Origin: Perognathus longimembris pacificus
Taxonomy: Eukaryota; Chordata; Mammalia; Rodentia; Heteromyidae
Length of the DNA stretch: 64,000 bases
Direction: 5' to 3'
Assembly (NCBI RefSeq): GCF_023159225.1
Contig: NC_063176.1
Location: 9,870,963 to 9,934,962 of the forward strand
Shown: positions 49,484 to 60,891 of the stretch, piece after piece
How positions within the stretch are numbered: the first letter of the stretch is position 1
Layout: the number at the start of each line of letters is the position of its first letter
Position numbers and translations under genes: made by a program
The notes under the pieces: generated by a model
Told to the model about the DNA's origin: nothing
Databases searched by the model: none
The model's input: only the letters and a program-made list of their open reading frames with translations

Positions 49484-49711
49484 TTTATTTATTTATTTTA
49501 TTTATTTATTTATTTTTGGCCAGTCCTGGGCCTTGAACTCAGGGCCTGAGCACTGTCCCTGGTTTCCTTTTGCTCAAGGCTAGCACTCTGCCACTTGAGC
49601 CACAGCACCACTTCTGGCCATTTTCTGTATATGTGGTGCTGGGGAATTGAACCCAGGGCCTCATGTATACGAGGCAAGCTCTCTTGCCACTAGGTCATAT
49701 CCCCAGCCCCA
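49484..49711 (-). mobile_element. IDL-Geo SINE, reverse, with target-site duplication
   Basis: A (TTTA)n tail complement (49484-49516) is followed by GGCCAGTCCTGGGCCTTGAA, GCTCAAGGCTAGCACTCTGC, TGTGGTGCTGGGGAATTGAA and CCCCAGCCCC. The 17-bp repeat TCAAGTTTCCACTTGTA flanks it (49467-49483 and 49712-49728) and is perfect. Confidence 0.93.
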
Positions 49712-50164
49712 TCAAGTTTCCACTTGTAACATCACAATTCTCTTGAAAAACATTTGTTGTCTTATCATACATAATATAGTGTTAATTTTTATAATTATGA
49801 GAGTACAAGCCTATATGAAGTGATAATGACATAAGTACTACATTTAGGTAAAATGAATAAATATGTTACACAGAATGGTGACCTTACATAAAAAAAGAAA
49901 AGCAAATTTTGGGGATATGAAGGCACTTTTTCACACCAAAGCATTTCTACAATAACCAACTCCATGTATTTAACTTTGTTATTTATAGAAATATTGAGTG
50001 CTTTCTTTGGAATGCCATCTGTCTTCCAAGCTCTGAGGACAAGACATGGTTAGATGACTTCTCTAAGGGTCCGTAGATTTCACACTATATTGGAAAACAA
50101 AAAAATGTCCACAAACAAACCAAAAGAAAATAGCAGCCTGTGAAAATACTTAGACAGAAAGTCT

Positions 50165-50288
50165 AGGCCAGGCACCAGTGGATCACACCTGTAATCTTAG
50201 CTACTCAGTTGGCTGAGATCTGAGGATTGTGGTTCAAAGCCAGCCTGGGCAGGAAAGTCTGTGAGACTCTTTTCTTCTATTAAGCACC

Positions 50289-50319
<31 letters not shown>

Positions 50320-50430
50320 CAACAACAAAAAAACAACTGTGGCTCAAAATAAGGCCCTAGCCTTGAGCTAAAGAGCTTGCAACTGGGATCCTTAGATCTC
50401 AGCCTACTGAGTAGGTCAGATTACAAGCAC
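50165..50430 (+). mobile_element. B1-like composite SINE, with a reverse B1-like piece at its 3' side
   Basis: GGCCAGGCACCAGTGGATCA, CACCTGTAATCTTAGCTACT and AAGCCAGCCTGGGCAGG form a good 7SL-type left half. An (AAAAC)n linker (50289-50335) precedes a partial right half, CCCTAGCCTTGAGC. From about 50384, GGGATCCTTAGATCTCAGCC runs in reverse orientation, pointing to a second inserted fragment. Confidence 0.8.
50289..50335. repeat. (AAAAC)n in a SINE linker
   Basis: About seven AAAAC units, then AACAACAAAAAAAC, between SINE halves. Confidence 0.93.
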
Positions 50431-50811
50431 TTTTTAAACTATGAGATGGCCAATTGTCCTTCCCAATTTGACCCATTTAGTTTCTATTCATCTTAGTGAC
50501 TTCTTAGATGTATTTTGATTCATTATATAATACCTTTGAAATAATACAATGTATCATATGGGAAATTGTAAAAACATATAATAAATAATAGAAAAGCATC
50601 TGTACACCTAGTATGCCCCTTAGGAAACAGAAGATGTTCAACATATTGGTTACATAGCCTCTCTTTAGTCAAATAATATCTCTCCAGTAAGTTATCCTAG
50701 ATTTTGTTCCATTCACTTCTTTACTTGTAGTATAGACATTTACAAATTTACCTTGTGAAAATTATCATTATTATTTCTGATATGTATCATCATATTTCCC
50801 ACAGTGTTATT

Positions 50812-51076
50812 ATGTATTAATATATATCATGGGATATATAATGTGTATCATGATGTATACTGTATAATATATATTATGATATACATTAGATCACATATTA
50901 TGTACATGTATATCATGACATACACTATATATCATGATGCATAGTATATCATGTATATTATCATTATATAGTATACAATATATTATATATCATGATATAT
51001 AATGATATATATCAAGATATATGGTATGTTATGTGTATTATGACATAGAGCATATAATATTAATTATATATCTCAT
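50812..51076. repeat. AT-rich array of TATATCATGATATA-like palindromes
   Basis: About 265 bases dominated by TATATCATGA, ATGTATATCATG and TATAATATAT variants. It includes a perfect 22-bp palindrome at 50982-51003 centred on ATATATCATGATATAT. Confidence 0.9.
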
Positions 51077-51104
51077 GAATATATTTTCATAGGACTCTTT
51101 TTCA

Positions 51105-51237
51105 AACATAGAAAATTTAGGGGGGGGAATGAGAGAGGAGGTAACAAACAGTACAAGAAATGTATCCAATGCCTAACGTATGAGACTGCAATCGCTCTCT
51201 ATATCAGTTTGACAATAAAAATTTTTTAAAAAGAAAT
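51105..51237 (+). mobile_element. L1 3' end, sense
   Basis: TTTAGGGGGGGGAATGAGAG (the end of the polypurine tract), GGTAACAAACAGTACAAG, ATGCCTAACGTATGAGACTG and GTTTGACAATAAAAATTT. It shows in sense orientation what the shorter stubs retain. Confidence 0.78.
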
Positions 51238-51297
51238 TTTTTTATTGACCAAACCCTAGTAGGAAGTCCCTCAGGCCTGTGACAAAAAAGAAAAAGT

Positions 51298-51317
51298 GTT
51301 TGTTTGTTTGTTTGTTT
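51298..51317. repeat. (GTTT)n run
   Basis: Five tandem GTTT units, 57 bases upstream of an exon. Confidence 0.9.
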
Positions 51318-51373
51318 TATGAGAATCTATGGTCTCAGGACTCTACTTCTGTTCTTTTTCTTTCCTTTCTTAG

Positions 51374-51470
51374 AGCCGAATCCGTAGAATGTGGAATGAC
51401 ACGGTTCGAAAGCAATCAGAGTCCTCCTTTATTACTGGGGATATCAACAGTTCAGCCTCACTCAACAGAG
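51374..51470 (+). CDS. ADGRL3: Latrophilin-3 exon: C-tail segment [14 protein letters not shown]
   Basis: This 97-nt exon encodes 32 codons plus one G. The protein reads [19 protein letters not shown] then [13 protein letters not shown]. The basic [14 protein letters not shown] block is shared by latrophilins, while [13 protein letters not shown] identifies paralogue 3. The acceptor follows a strong pyrimidine tract ending TTTCTTAG and the donor is GTAATT. The single leftover G makes Gly (with the cassette) or, from known isoforms, Glu (with the downstream constitutive exon, which is outside the window). Confidence 0.98.
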
Positions 51471-53885
51471 GTAATTACAAAGGATTTTTCATATGTTTTA
51501 TTCTTCTGATTGTTTTAAGAAATTCTTCAATCCATTGCTTTGCTTGCACATTCCGAACCATGTGAAGGAAATATTGCAAGGGTATAAAACCTGGTTGAGT
51601 GTAGCAATGTGTTCCATTATTCATAGACTCTTTTAAAACTACGCTGAATTTTTAGGAAATCTTTTCTGAGAGAAGTTAGATGCAAACCTTTTTTTTTTTT
51701 CTAGTCATCTGTCACATCTATAAACTGGTGAGCTGTCAGGCCTCAGTGAAAGTCGTGAAAACGGGCAGTTGTGGAGTCAGTAAGCCTGTATGCTTCCACA
51801 TTTTCCCAAGTAAAAAGGGATTCCAAGGGGCTGGGGATATGGCCTAGTGGCAAGAGTGCTTGCCTCATATACATGAAGCCCTGGGTTCAATTCCCCAGCA
51901 CCACATATACAGAAAAGGGCGAGAAGTGGCGCTGTGGCTCAAGTGGCAGAGTGCTAGCCTTGAGCAAAAAGAAGCCAGGGACAGTGCTCAGGCCCTGTGT
52001 CCAAGCCCCAGGAGCGGCCAAAAAAAAAAAGGTGGGGGGATTCCATATTCTTTATGGGAGTAAAATTACACTGTCTAATACATACTTAAGGCAGCCTGTG
52101 TTCGTGGGGAAATTAAATCTAATCTTCACATTTAAAGGATTTACTTAAGTAATGTAGGGCATTCAGCAATCCAGAAGAAAATGTGCCTTTGTGTGTATGG
52201 AGATTCTTCGTGGGTATGTACTTCTAGGCAAATCGCTACCTCTACATCCTTTATACTTTTGAAGTGAAGTTCACTTAACCTAAGGTTTTGTTTGTAATAG
52301 ATATTCTGTCTCTATTTTTTCCCTTTGTCCTCTCTCTTTTCTTTCTCCTCTCCTTCTCTCTCTTTGTCTGTCCCTCACTGTGAAAGATTACAGTTTTATC
52401 AATTTCACTCTAGTTAAAATGACTAGGTGCTGTTAGTTTGTGCTTGGAAACATTTATTAAAATTTTATCTGGGAAGGTTTTATTTACATGAACTTAATTA
52501 TTTTAGTGTCAGTGTTATTTTTTAACCTACTACTAAAAATATTAGGTCTGTCTTCAACCTGTTTTTGTCAGCTTTCTATTTCATGTAATTTTATATGGAA
52601 AAATATTTTGGCTTATAATTAAGAAATATTCAGAAATTGATTGTCTCAATTGAACTAAAGTAGATGTCAGTTTACATTTATATGCAAAACAATAGGTTGA
52701 ATTGAATTTGATGTAAGGATCTGTGTTTTATCATCTTCATACTGAGTTTTATTTGTTATTTTTGACAATAATATAATAACTATATTCTAGTACTTATTTT
52801 AAATCTTCTACTTCACTTTGTTAATCAAGTATAGTATGGGAGAATGGCCCTCTAATATGAGGATAATACATTAAAATAAAACAGCAACCTACTTCTTTTC
52901 CTTTATTATTAGTTTGCTTTTATGTGTTAAGTGATCTAGATAATCCCTCTCTAGTATTCTGTATTTCAGTTTAATTTCCATGTTGATTTTGAAAATGTAT
53001 GTAAATGTCCACATTTTATTTTACCTTAATTTCCAAGTCATAGGCAGGTAATTGTTTGCAAAGATCTTAATAGTATTAGAACCAATTTGCTTCCAGAATG
53101 ACTAATTTTTTTATTCTTTAACACATAGAAAATTTGGGTCTTGTTCCAAAAAGAAAAATATCCTAATCAATAGGATTTGTGTCAGAAGAACCTTGAATTT
53201 AATCTCATTAAAGAATGAGATACTATCATTTACACGATACACTGAGTATCATGAGGAAAGTCACAATATGTTAAATTATTTTCACTAGTGTTGTTATCAA
53301 TATTGATATAAAGACAGTAAGTATATCTTAATAAAATTGCTTTAATTGGAAAATGTTTGCGCTCTAAATATGAAATACCTTCTTTAATACTGTTATTTAG
53401 TTCCTTATTTCATCCTCAAGAATTTCAACAACTTGGAATAGTGATAATGGGCCAGTTGAAACATTTTTAAAGAAACTTACAATGTTTTCATTTGACACAC
53501 CCAAGCATAAGATCCTTAATTTTACAGGAAGTATATTAAAGTTATTCAATGAGTGTTATTGTGGGTGCTACTGAAAAGCTCACTTTAATGACATCTCTGG
53601 GGAAGGGGTTGAGTGTATAATCTGAGGGAAGTCCAGTTAGGAGATTTCTCCACCAAGATATATACCCTCCCTCTCACTAACTCCAGAGTTGCTAGTAATC
53701 AGAATGTTCTTCACTTCCTGAATTCATTTCCTGCCCCACCCAAGGTAGAATTTCCGAGGTTTATTATTTTCTCTCATTAGTTTATATTTTACAAGACTGG
53801 AATACTTTAAATTTTTTTATTTCTTCATATTAGATCTTGAAAGATGGTCTGTAACCTCCTTCTCTAATCTTGTCTTACTCCCCAG
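51471..53885 (+). other. Intron, 2.4 kb, phase 1
   Basis: It has one forward IDL-Geo SINE (51826-52036) and otherwise unique AT-rich sequence from 52050 to 53880. There is a C/T-rich patch at about 52314-52378. It ends TAATCTTGTCTTACTCCCCAG. Confidence 0.82.
51826..52036 (+). mobile_element. IDL-Geo SINE, near consensus
   Basis: GGGGCTGGGGATATGGCCTA, GGGTTCAATTCCCCAGCACC, AGTGGCGCTGTGGCTCAAGT and CCAGGGACAGTGCTCAGGCC are followed by poly(A) and a short G run. A 9-bp repeat GGGATTCCA (51817-51825 and 52037-52045) may be the target-site duplication. Confidence 0.9.
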
Positions 53886-53927
53886 GGTCCTATCTCCCCT
53901 GCATTCAGGCGTGTGTATCATACGTAG
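53886..53927 (+). CDS. ADGRL3: Latrophilin-3 optional 42-nt C-tail cassette exon
   Basis: With the G carried over from 51470 this exon reads GSYLPCIQACVSYV plus one G. It closely resembles the GSYLPCIQACVTYL insert I recall from ADGRL3 isoforms, with Ser for Thr and Val for Leu. The length is 14 codons exactly, phase 1 on both sides, so inclusion or skipping keeps the frame. The acceptor is CTTACTCCCCAG and the donor is GTAGGT, preceded by an overlapping GTAGGT four bases upstream. The insert adds two cysteines to the tail. The exon is not known to be used in this species from sequence alone. Confidence 0.87.
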   Translation, partial: GPISPAFRRVYHT

Positions 53928-55183
53928 GTAGGTGACATCTGAGATTCATCTTTCCAGATAAACACTTCCGTCACCTCAACTACATAAATTATTCACTTCT
54001 GTTATTTGAAAGACTATATTATCTACAGTTACAATGAAAATCTTAGACACTACATCTTTCATTTTTTACGTACTTTTAACTTCCCATTCATCCTTAGTTA
54101 CAGCCAGAAATTGTTATAAAATTCAAACTCCATTTCTTTCTTTCTAAGGTGGATATGTTAAGCCTCTCATTTTGTCACTAAAGATGACTCTTGAAAACTA
54201 TAAGCTATTGTCTGAACTCTGTTCTATTTAAATTTTGATTTTCTTTATTTTCATGCCACTTTTCAATACACAAAAGACTATTGTTTTAAATTTCATGTCT
54301 TATCATCCATTCTTCCAACCAAGAACTATGGTGATCATCTTGAGGATCTATTAAGAATTAAGGATTGACCATGTAGTACAGAATGACTTCTACTTATACT
54401 TTAACCATATCCTTTATATTCTGTTCTTAACCAACAGGTTGCATCATATAGATCAGATCATTTTTTTTGGACTATAATAAACCAGATAACTACTGGGATT
54501 GTATTCCTTGGTATCATGTGAGACTTTGGAAGATTTATTAGCAATTCAGTAAATATACAAATTCATATGTAGTCTACTTGAGAGTTTACTGTTAGGTCCC
54601 TTATATCTTTAAAATGTTCCACTTAATCTATGGCTTTTTAGTATCTGCATCTATGAAGGTATTTCTCAAAATGGTCCTAAACTTTTCCAAGTTTTTATCT
54701 TTCTTCTTCTCTGCTGCCTCCTTGGGTGAATTGTTACTTACTCAGGCAAATCCAGAATTCCTTGAAGCCTGAAATGCTGTCAAGTTAACATCGTGGATGC
54801 CCCTATCTACAGATGTAGAAGGAACTTTAGAAGAGCAGTACACTGGTGGCTGAATATAGAAAGCTTGAACAAAGGTTCATGCACAGCTAAACTCAAGTGT
54901 TCACTAACTTGTAGGTCTGTGGGAAAATGTTCTCATTGCTTCCTTAAATATTAACTAGTTTGCATATGCCATGAAAATTCAGTCCATGCGCAGCTGACCT
55001 CTCCCAGGGCTATATAGTACTCTTAAGGCAAACTTTCAGTAGACCCCACATCCTATTATGGGTGGGAAGGACTTTCAGCTGTCTTTCCCAACCTTATCTC
55101 CTTCTCAAATCTGTGTGACCAAGCCTTATCTCCAAAAATTTAGATAAAAAGAAAATGTCTCCAAAGCTTGAGTTTAATCCAAA

Positions 55184-55193
55184 TACACACACA

Positions 55194-55231
<38 letters not shown>
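55184..55231. repeat. (AC)n microsatellite
   Basis: 48 bases of AC with one AT interruption near the middle. Confidence 0.97.
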
Positions 55232-55232
<1 letters not shown>

Positions 55233-55875
55233 TCTGTACTGACAAATTTCTAAGTCACTTCAATTAACTATTGAACATTTTCATTTACTCCTAAATAGAA
55301 ATTAAAATGTATTCTGAAATTAGATTTTATAGGGCTTATCTTATCTTATTTTAAATACTACTATTCTTTTTCCCATTTTCTTTTTATTTACTTGGTGACA
55401 TTAAGGCCAGAAACTTAGTTCACAATCAAATTTTCCTAAGTACATTTTGTCAACAAGGTATCTTTTGGTGAATTTCTAAAGTATATCAAATCTCATCCCA
55501 ACTTGGAGTTACTGTGACAGCTATACTCCTGGATTAGTAATATGACATTTCTTCTGGAGCAATGATTTGGCTACCTATATCATGGGATTTTCATTTGTTC
55601 ATTTTTGTTTCTTTATTGTTTGTCCTTAAATGCCCATCTTCTATTTTGCCAACTAGTTAAAGTAATGCAAATTCTTATACAGGAGATATCACAAGTAAAG
55701 TTATATTTATTTAAGCCACACTTAGCTTTCCTGTGTCAGAAGAGCAATCCGTAAATCAATTATATTTTAATATTGATAAATTGTTTCTGAAAATTTCAGT
55801 TATACAAATCTACCCAAGCATTCTCAGTAAACTTGTGTGAATAGTAAGATTATGCTTGTGTATTTCTTTTGTTTT

Positions 55876-56067
55876 TTCCTTTCCTTCCTTCCTTCCTTCC
55901 TTCCTTCCTTCCTTCCTTCCTTCCTTCCTTCCTTCCTTCCTTCCTTCCTTCCTTCTTCCCTCCCTCCCTCCCTCCCTCCCTTCCCTTCCTCCCTCCCTCC
56001 CTTCCCTCCCTCCCTTCCTCTCTCTCTCCCTCTCCCTCTCCCCCCCCTCTGTCTCTCTCTCTCTTCT
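55876..56067. repeat. (CCTT)n / (CCCT)n pyrimidine tract
   Basis: About 19 near-perfect CCTT units, then CCCT and CT units. It ends directly at the tail side of a reverse B1-like SINE. Open frames on both strands across it are artefacts. Confidence 0.97.
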
Positions 56068-56069
56068 GC

Positions 56070-56191
56070 TGGTTAATTATAGATAAACATCTCAAAGGGA
56101 CGTTCCTGCCCTGGCTGGCTTTGAACCACCGTCCTCAGATCTCAGCCCTGAGTAGTTGGGGTTAGAAGCATGAGCCACCAGCACCTGGCAA
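56070..56191 (-). mobile_element. B1-like SINE left half, reverse
   Basis: CTGCCCTGGCTGGCTTTGAA, CCGTCCTCAGATCTCAGCC and GCATGAGCCACCAGCACC give the reverse 7SL-type monomer, including the complement of its start (GGTGCTGGTGGCTCATGC). Confidence 0.82.
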
Positions 56192-56395
56192 GGTGTATTT
56201 ATTTTCATATTTTTTCAATGTACATTTCAATTTTCAGGCAGTAGCACAAATGCCTACTAAAAGGTGACCTTACCTGTTAACTAATATTTTTGGAACACAG
56301 AGAAGGAGACATTTTCAAGTAGTCATTTATACTTTACTTGTACTTTTGCATAGTAGTTCCTGGAATGAGCTCTGATAGTTTTTGTTTGTTTTGGT

Positions 56396-56722
56396 TTCTT
56401 TTGGATAATACTTGGGTTTGAACTCAGGATTTTTTCCTTTCCAAGCAGGTGCTTTATCACTTGAGCTGTGTTCCCAGTCTGTTTACCTTTAGTCATTTTT
56501 CTGAATAGGGTCAAAGGTTTCTGTGAGGATCACTGTCAATAGAGAATTCCTGTTTTATACCTTCTCAATAGCTGAGGTCACAGGTGCCTACCACCATTCT
56601 CAGTTTATTGGATAAGATGGGTGGACTCACTTTGTGTCTTGGGTAGTCTCAAAGAGCAATCCTCCAGATCTCTACTTACCATATAGCTGAGGTTAAAGGA
56701 AAGAACCACTGCATGTGGCTTG
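56396..56722 (-). mobile_element. Old tRNA/B1-type SINE, reverse
   Basis: TTGGGTTTGAACTCAGGA and ATCACTTGAGCTGTGTTCCC form a tRNA-like part. It is followed by two 7SL-like stretches, each with AATAGCTGAGGTCACAGG- or ATATAGCTGAGGTTAAAGG-type motifs. The duplication suggests two overlapping insertions or a B4-like element. Confidence 0.65.
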
Positions 56723-57119
56723 ATGCTGAACTTTAAAGACCTTTGGGAAAATGCTTACTAAGTCTATGCAATTGGGACATAACTAACATACACTTAAGAA
56801 GTTATTTGAAAGGAATAGATAATCCATGTGAACTGTGACAATGGTTCCTTGAATATAGTCAGAACTATTTTTTATTTTATTCAGATGTTTACTCATATTT
56901 TTGATAGAATGACCAAGGTGCTCTCAGGCAGATAACAAAATTCATCATTCACTACCAATTGTATCTTCTTTCTATGCTCCAGAAATAGATGGGAAGAACA
57001 AGGTAGTAACCTGCATGCCAAGTACAACAAATAATAATTTACCTAAGATAATGCTATCCCTGAGACTAGCAACAAGGGCAAACAAATAAGGCCAATTGGC
57101 CTTTTAAAATTAGAAATGA

Positions 57120-57312
57120 GGGGCTGGGGATATAGCCTAGTGGCAAGAGTGCCTGCCTCGGATACACGAGGCCCTAGGTTCGATTCCCCAGCACCACATA
57201 TACAGAAAACGGCCAGAAGCCGCGCTGTGGCTCAAGTGGCAGAGTGCTAGCCTTGAGCGGGAAGAAGCCAGGGACAGTGCTCAGGCCCTGAGTCCAAGGC
57301 CCAGGACTGGCC

Positions 57313-57341
<29 letters not shown>
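57120..57341 (+). mobile_element. Young-looking IDL-Geo SINE with 29-base poly(A)
   Basis: GGGGCTGGGGATATAGCCTA, AGGTTCGATTCCCCAGCACC, AAGCCGCGCTGTGGCTCAAG and GCCCAGGACTGGCC. CpGs are retained in both monomers. The poly(A) runs from 57313 to 57341. The 14-bp flank AAAATTAGAAATGA (57106-57119 and 57338-57351, overlapping the end of the tail) is perfect. Confidence 0.94.
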
Positions 57342-57343
<2 letters not shown>

Positions 57344-60300
57344 AGAAATGAAATGCCAATGTTATCTGCCATTTTTTAATTTCTACTTCTGATGGGAAAC
57401 CATATTTTAGTATCAAAAGATTAAATGCTAGATATTTCCCTTTTCCTTCCTTAGCTAATGATATAAACAATGTCTTCTTTTCTTTCAAATACTGTCCTGC
57501 CCTTCACAAGCTTAGAGAACACTAGTGTGTTTCAGAAAGCCCTGCTAAAGATTCAGCGCTGTAGCAGAGCAGGGAGGGGACTAGACCTGTTTTTAACACG
57601 TATCTTTTCAATCTCTATTGTCTTTCTGAGAGGTTAGACAGTGAAGCAGAAGAATCTTGACAATGAATTACCCGCTTACTCATTAATATCCAAACGTCTC
57701 TATATACTTAGTTTTAATGTTTTTAAAAAGAAAATGTAAATTAAAAATATAAGTCATGTTTGGCTGCGATTAGTGATTTATATAAACTTAATCCACCAGG
57801 ATAAACAGGCATATTCAATCCTACACTTGGTTAATGTCAGTAAGTATAATTTGGCTGATGTGCATAAAATACATCACATTGCCTCACATTCTTTCTGTTC
57901 TAAAGGACCATAAAATTACACATTGCAAATATGAACTCACTCCTAATAAAGTCTGACACCTCAATGAAATCTGAAAAAAGTTAATAATGTGCCTGGATTA
58001 TTCGTATAGTTTAACAAATCAGAGCAGCATGTTCAACAGAGAACTTTTTGGTATAAGCAAGTGTTAATATGATGAGAATACAAAAATCATGTGGCACATA
58101 TAATCTTTTCTTTGGGACCCACCATTATCTTTATATCCTTGATAGACACATGGGCGTTTTCCATATCAATTTCTTTCATTTTTACATGTCATCAATAAAG
58201 ACACAGTCAGATAATGTACAATGGGCTAAAGAAATCTGTGTTAGGAAATAACGTTTCAATTCAACATAAGTAGAGATTTTTTTTAAGTGAGATGCCGAGT
58301 CAAATATATACTTAGTGTTACTAGTATTCTGATTTCTAACTCAAAGAGGCCAAATAATGTCCAGGATAAATTCTCTATTCAAGTGGCAATAGGAGATGGA
58401 TAGTAATTTTGAGTCAATTGGGCCGAAAGTTCTTACTTTTAGGTTGTTGGTAGAACTCAAAAAGAATAATTTTCAAATGAGTCACAGAAGTTCCTTCTTA
58501 TGCTGAGCGTTCAGATTCTTTAATTTGACTCTCTCAAATAATGTAGTCTCATATAGCCAACTCTACAGTTTCACGTTGATATGAATTTATTGTTATTTGT
58601 TATTACTGCTGTAGTATTTACTTAAAACCTTACAGACCACACAGAGCTCTTTATCAATGTAAAGTCTTCATTTTTATTTTATTGCAAAATATGTATTTCT
58701 TACTTAGTTCTTACATGGATAATTAAACTGTGAAAAGTGGACATGTTTAAGGAAAAATGTCTCACTGGGTAGAAAAATAGATTCAATAATTATATAATTA
58801 TATTTAATGATAATTGTGTACTAGTCAATGAAAATAGTTATTAAATTATATAGAAGACTGAAAATTTATAAAGCTCAGTGTTACATACTCATGCTATTTC
58901 AAGATCAGCATTTATGTGATAGATTCTTTTATTATTTTCCCAATAAACTTTATTGATTGTTTATCATTATAAGGGATATGGATAAGCACCAAGATGAGTT
59001 AATCCATCAACTTCTTAGAATATAAAATACAGCCCCAGAAAAAAATCACTAGTGAAATAAGGAAAATTTGAAAGGATGTGTAGATCAAAGGGTGAGTATC
59101 AATTTTATTTTAAAAAAATAAAAATAATATGTTTGCTGAATGAGCCTCTGCCTAACAGAACAGACCTAATTGTGAACATAAGATATGAAATAAGCATTCT
59201 CTGAAGTGAAAGTACTCTTATGAGTACAAGGTTTTAATTTATACTTTATTTGGAAAACTTAGTTTCAAAACAGGAAGCATTGAAACCTTAGTTCATCTCT
59301 TTATACAAAGAGGAGCTGTGATTGGAGTGTAACTTTACACACAACCTTAATGGCAAAGACGGTCAGTTTGACAAGGCTAAGGAACAGCCAGAAGGGAAGG
59401 AAGCTACACTGTTCAAGTAAGGTGAATTGGCACAAACGTATTTGGTACCATTTTAGAATCATGTTATGAATGAAAAAGCGAGCTGGACAAATCACCCAGC
59501 AATGTGACTTCTAAATTTTTAATATGAAAAAAACTCACCTGTCGGGACCAGAAGAGATACATAAAGCCAAGTAATCCAACATAAGGAGACTGCTACCCAT
59601 GAATTCTTAGTTTTCCTCAATTTCAAAATATCTGACAATACCTATTGAAATTAGAACCAACATCTCAGCATATTTTAGATTGAAGTAACCACCCAACCCT
59701 TACTTTAAACAAATGTGTCATGGAAATCAATAGAAACATATTCCTAGTGAATTAATTAGCTATTTAAAGAAGCTGAAGGATCTCCAAACCATTTGAATGA
59801 AAGTTAAATAGGCAGGTTGATTAAATTTTAATACCAAACTTGTAAGCTATTAAAAGTGCCCAGTGTGATAAATCAGGATGTCAGCTTTTCAATTTATGAC
59901 TTCACAAAGAAATTATGAGAGAACTCTACTATCAAGAAATATGTTTTGACGTTTATAATTTCATTAATTTTTTAAATAAAGCATTAAAATGTGAAAATGT
60001 ATTGTGAAATTTATTTCATATAATTTTTAAGAGTATCATGAAGATTCCCAATAGTTATTTTTGTTTTTGGTTTTGTTTCCTTTTTAATAGCTGTCTTATA
60101 GTAGTTTCTACTTCATAAAATAGTGTTGCAAAGTTAGACTAGCTTTTGTTTGCACTATGTTTTTGGGTCACTGCTATAATTTTGTTACCTAGAAAATCAA
60201 ATCTAGGATAGAACATTTAAAACAGATAACACTTTCAAACTGGTTTTCTGTAGTTCTGAAAACTGCCTACCTTTATTTGTATTTGTTTGCTTATTTCACA

Positions 60301-60529
60301 TAAATGGAATTCAAAATTAAACACTGAAAATTACTGACATGCATATCATCAATTAGTGCACTGTTTAAAGGATCTTAATGAGCTTCCATTGAAAGCCTGT
60401 TTTGGGAGGGAGGATCCTAGAATGTTTGAAAATCAGACTAAATACATTCAAGCAAAATTTTCAGTTGTGTGGCCTAGGATGAACGAAGCATGCCCTTAGG
60501 TCTGTGTTTATGTATTAAAAGCTGGTAGT

Positions 60530-60773
60530 AGAGCTTGGTACTGGTGGCTCACCCCGGTAATCCTACCTATTCAAGGGGCTACCATGCGAGCATTTGGTCC
60601 AAAGCCAGTTGGGGCAGGAAGTCCAATAGACTTTATCTCCAATTAACTATCAAAATGCTGGAAGTAGAAATTTAATTCAGTTGGAGAGTGCTAGAATTGA
60701 ACACAAAAGCTCAGAGACAGCCCCTAGGATTTGAGTTCAAGATCCAGGAGAGACAGCAAAACAAGTAAAGGAT
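60530..60773 (+). mobile_element. B1-like composite SINE
   Basis: AGCTTGGTACTGGTGGCTCA, CCAAAGCCAGTTGGGGCAGG, TATCTCCAATTAACTATC (linker) and GAGTTCAAGATCCAGGAG (right-half B-box-like motif) occur in the expected order. A purine tail follows. Confidence 0.78.
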
Positions 60774-60891
60774 TGAGAAAGAAGACCCAAAGAAGACAAA
60801 AAAAGAAGGAGAAGAGGAAGGGAAAGGAAATGGGGAGGGGAGGGGCAAAGGGGAAGGAGAGGAAAGAACAGGAAGAGGAAGAAGAAGAAGG
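60774..60891. repeat. Purine-rich tract (SINE-tail derived)
   Basis: About 118 bases of nearly pure A/G with GGGGAGGGGAGGGG and GAAGAAGAAG, continuous with the tail of the SINE before it. A lysine/glutamate-rich frame across it is an artefact. Confidence 0.93.

Larger units (their letters stand above)
48542..51373 (+). other. Intron, 2.8 kb, phase 0
   Basis: Densely filled with repeats: a reverse composite SINE (49058-49304), a reverse IDL-Geo SINE (49484-49711), a forward composite SINE with a reverse B1-like scrap (50165-50430), an AT-rich palindromic array (50812-51076) and an L1 3' end (51105-51237). It ends in a strong pyrimidine tract, TTCTTTCCTTTCTTAG. Confidence 0.85.

Noticed and set aside
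55837..56165. Several overlapping Ser/Pro/Leu or Gly/Arg/Glu frames
   Set aside because: Low-complexity translation of (CCTT)n and (CCCT)n.
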